Shown here piece by piece: positions 5,887-6,394 of a DNA stretch of 6,394 nt. Under the pieces are notes generated by a model. That model was not told the origin of the DNA. It was given only the letters and a program-made list of their open reading frames with translations, and did no database searches. The stretch is from NCBI GenBank assembly GCA_027489105.1, contig JAIYAJ010000054.1:1-6394 (forward strand), read 5' to 3'. The position numbers were made by a program, and so were the translations under genes. This DNA is from Zymomonas sp. Its GTDB lineage: Bacteria; Pseudomonadota; Alphaproteobacteria; Sphingomonadales; Sphingomonadaceae. How positions within the stretch are numbered: position 1 is the first letter of the stretch; each line of letters begins with the position of its first letter.

Positions 5887-6394
5887 TCAAGCGCCGATCA
5901 TTCTTCTGACCTTTCGGACGGCAGCCTCGGGCGACGTGAGCACAGGGACCGCGGTCGCCTCGCGGCATGACTTGAGCGCTCGCGACGTCGAGAAATGCGC
6001 CAGCATCAACGCATCGACGCCGCCGAACGACGTCGCCTGCTGGGCCACCAAGGTATTGTGGGTGGCTGCGTCTCCTGATCGCAGGGCGGCCATGGCCTCC
6101 GGCGCGAGACGCGTAGAAAGGGTGGCTCCGGGCCTGACCCGGCGGGCGTCGTCGTTGAATTCGACTTCCATCGTTTCGATCGCCGGAGCGAAGGTCGCGA
6201 TCATGCCGATCCGGCTGCCATATCCGAGTGCCTCTTCGAACATCGCCTCGTTGGGCTTGAGCACTGGTACGGGAACGACCAGACCGGCGGCTTCGATCGA
6301 CGGTCCGAATGCCGAGCAGGTGAACAAGATCGCCTTGGCGCCGAGCGAGTGGCCATACTCAGCAAGTGTGATGATGCGCTGATGGACGGCAGGC
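5887..6394 (-). CDS. Asp/Glu/hydantoin racemase-superfamily protein, C-terminal part (cut by right window edge)
   Basis: The last 168 residues of an aspartate/glutamate racemase-superfamily enzyme are visible. Roughly 60-80 N-terminal residues should lie beyond the right edge, judging by the usual 220-250 residues. The frame runs open to the edge, so the apparent TTG start at 6325-6327 is not real. Visible parts are AKAILFTCSAFG with the first catalytic Cys (visible residue 26), PVPVLKPNEAMFEEAL (41-56), the second-domain start SRIGMIATF (60-68), and DALMLAHFSTSRAL (127-140), where racemases carry the second catalytic Cys but this protein has His133-Phe. The C-terminal helix is typical for the fold. 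The family includes amino-acid and hydantoin racemases, maleate cis-trans isomerase and arylmalonate decarboxylase. With only one of the two cysteines, a plain two-base racemase is less likely than an isomerase, decarboxylase or other reaction. No signal peptide can be judged. It is followed 33 nt later by the esterase gene. Confidence 0.88.
   Translation of the reverse strand, partial: PAVHQRIITLAEYGHSLGAKAILFTCSAFGPSIEAAGLVVPVPVLKPNEAMFEEALGYGSRIGMIATFAPAIETMEVEFNDDARRVRPGATLSTRLAPEAMAALRSGDAATHNTLVAQQATSFGGVDALMLAHFSTSRALKSCREATAVPVLTSPEAAVRKVRRMIGA

Noticed and set aside
6325..6327. TTG as the start of the racemase-like gene
   Set aside because: The frame stays open with family-like residues (AKAILFTC) up to the window edge, so this codon is an internal Leu and the gene is partial.
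5663..6382. Plus-strand open frame of 239 codons opposite the esterase and racemase-like genes
   Set aside because: It spans two real minus-strand genes and their junction, and its Ser/Ala-rich translation has no family signature.

Overview
The window is a compact, all-minus-strand gene cluster from a GC-rich bacterium. The Bug-type (TctC) solute receptor and the esterase-713-like enzyme suggest an alpha- or betaproteobacterium; the sequence alone does not fix the genus. No RNA gene, insertion sequence, CRISPR array or terminator was found. The plus-strand open frames are shadows of minus-strand genes.

In transcription order (right to left) the genes are: (1) the C-terminal part of an Asp/Glu/hydantoin racemase-superfamily enzyme, cut by the right edge; (2) an exported alpha/beta-hydrolase resembling Alcaligenes esterase 713; (3) an exported Bug/TctC-type substrate-binding protein; (4) a full-length aconitase with AcnA layout and some AcnD-like segments; (5) a metal-independent-type amidohydrolase resembling 2-pyrone-4,6-dicarboxylate lactonase (LigI); (6) the N-terminal part of a metallo-beta-lactamase-fold hydrolase, cut by the left edge. 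The junctions are 33, 33, -4, -4 and 11 nt, so the cluster is almost certainly one operon. Its promoter should lie beyond the right edge and its terminator beyond the left edge.

The mix looks like a catabolic operon for an ester- or lactone-bearing (poly)carboxylate. A periplasmic esterase could release an acid, the Bug receptor could capture it, and cytoplasmic isomerase, hydratase and lactonase-type enzymes could process it. No membrane subunits (TctA/TctB) are in the window. The pathway is inference. The fold assignments are firm, but the substrates are unknown. The features most worth checking are the non-standard active-site residues in the aconitase, the esterase and the racemase-like protein.
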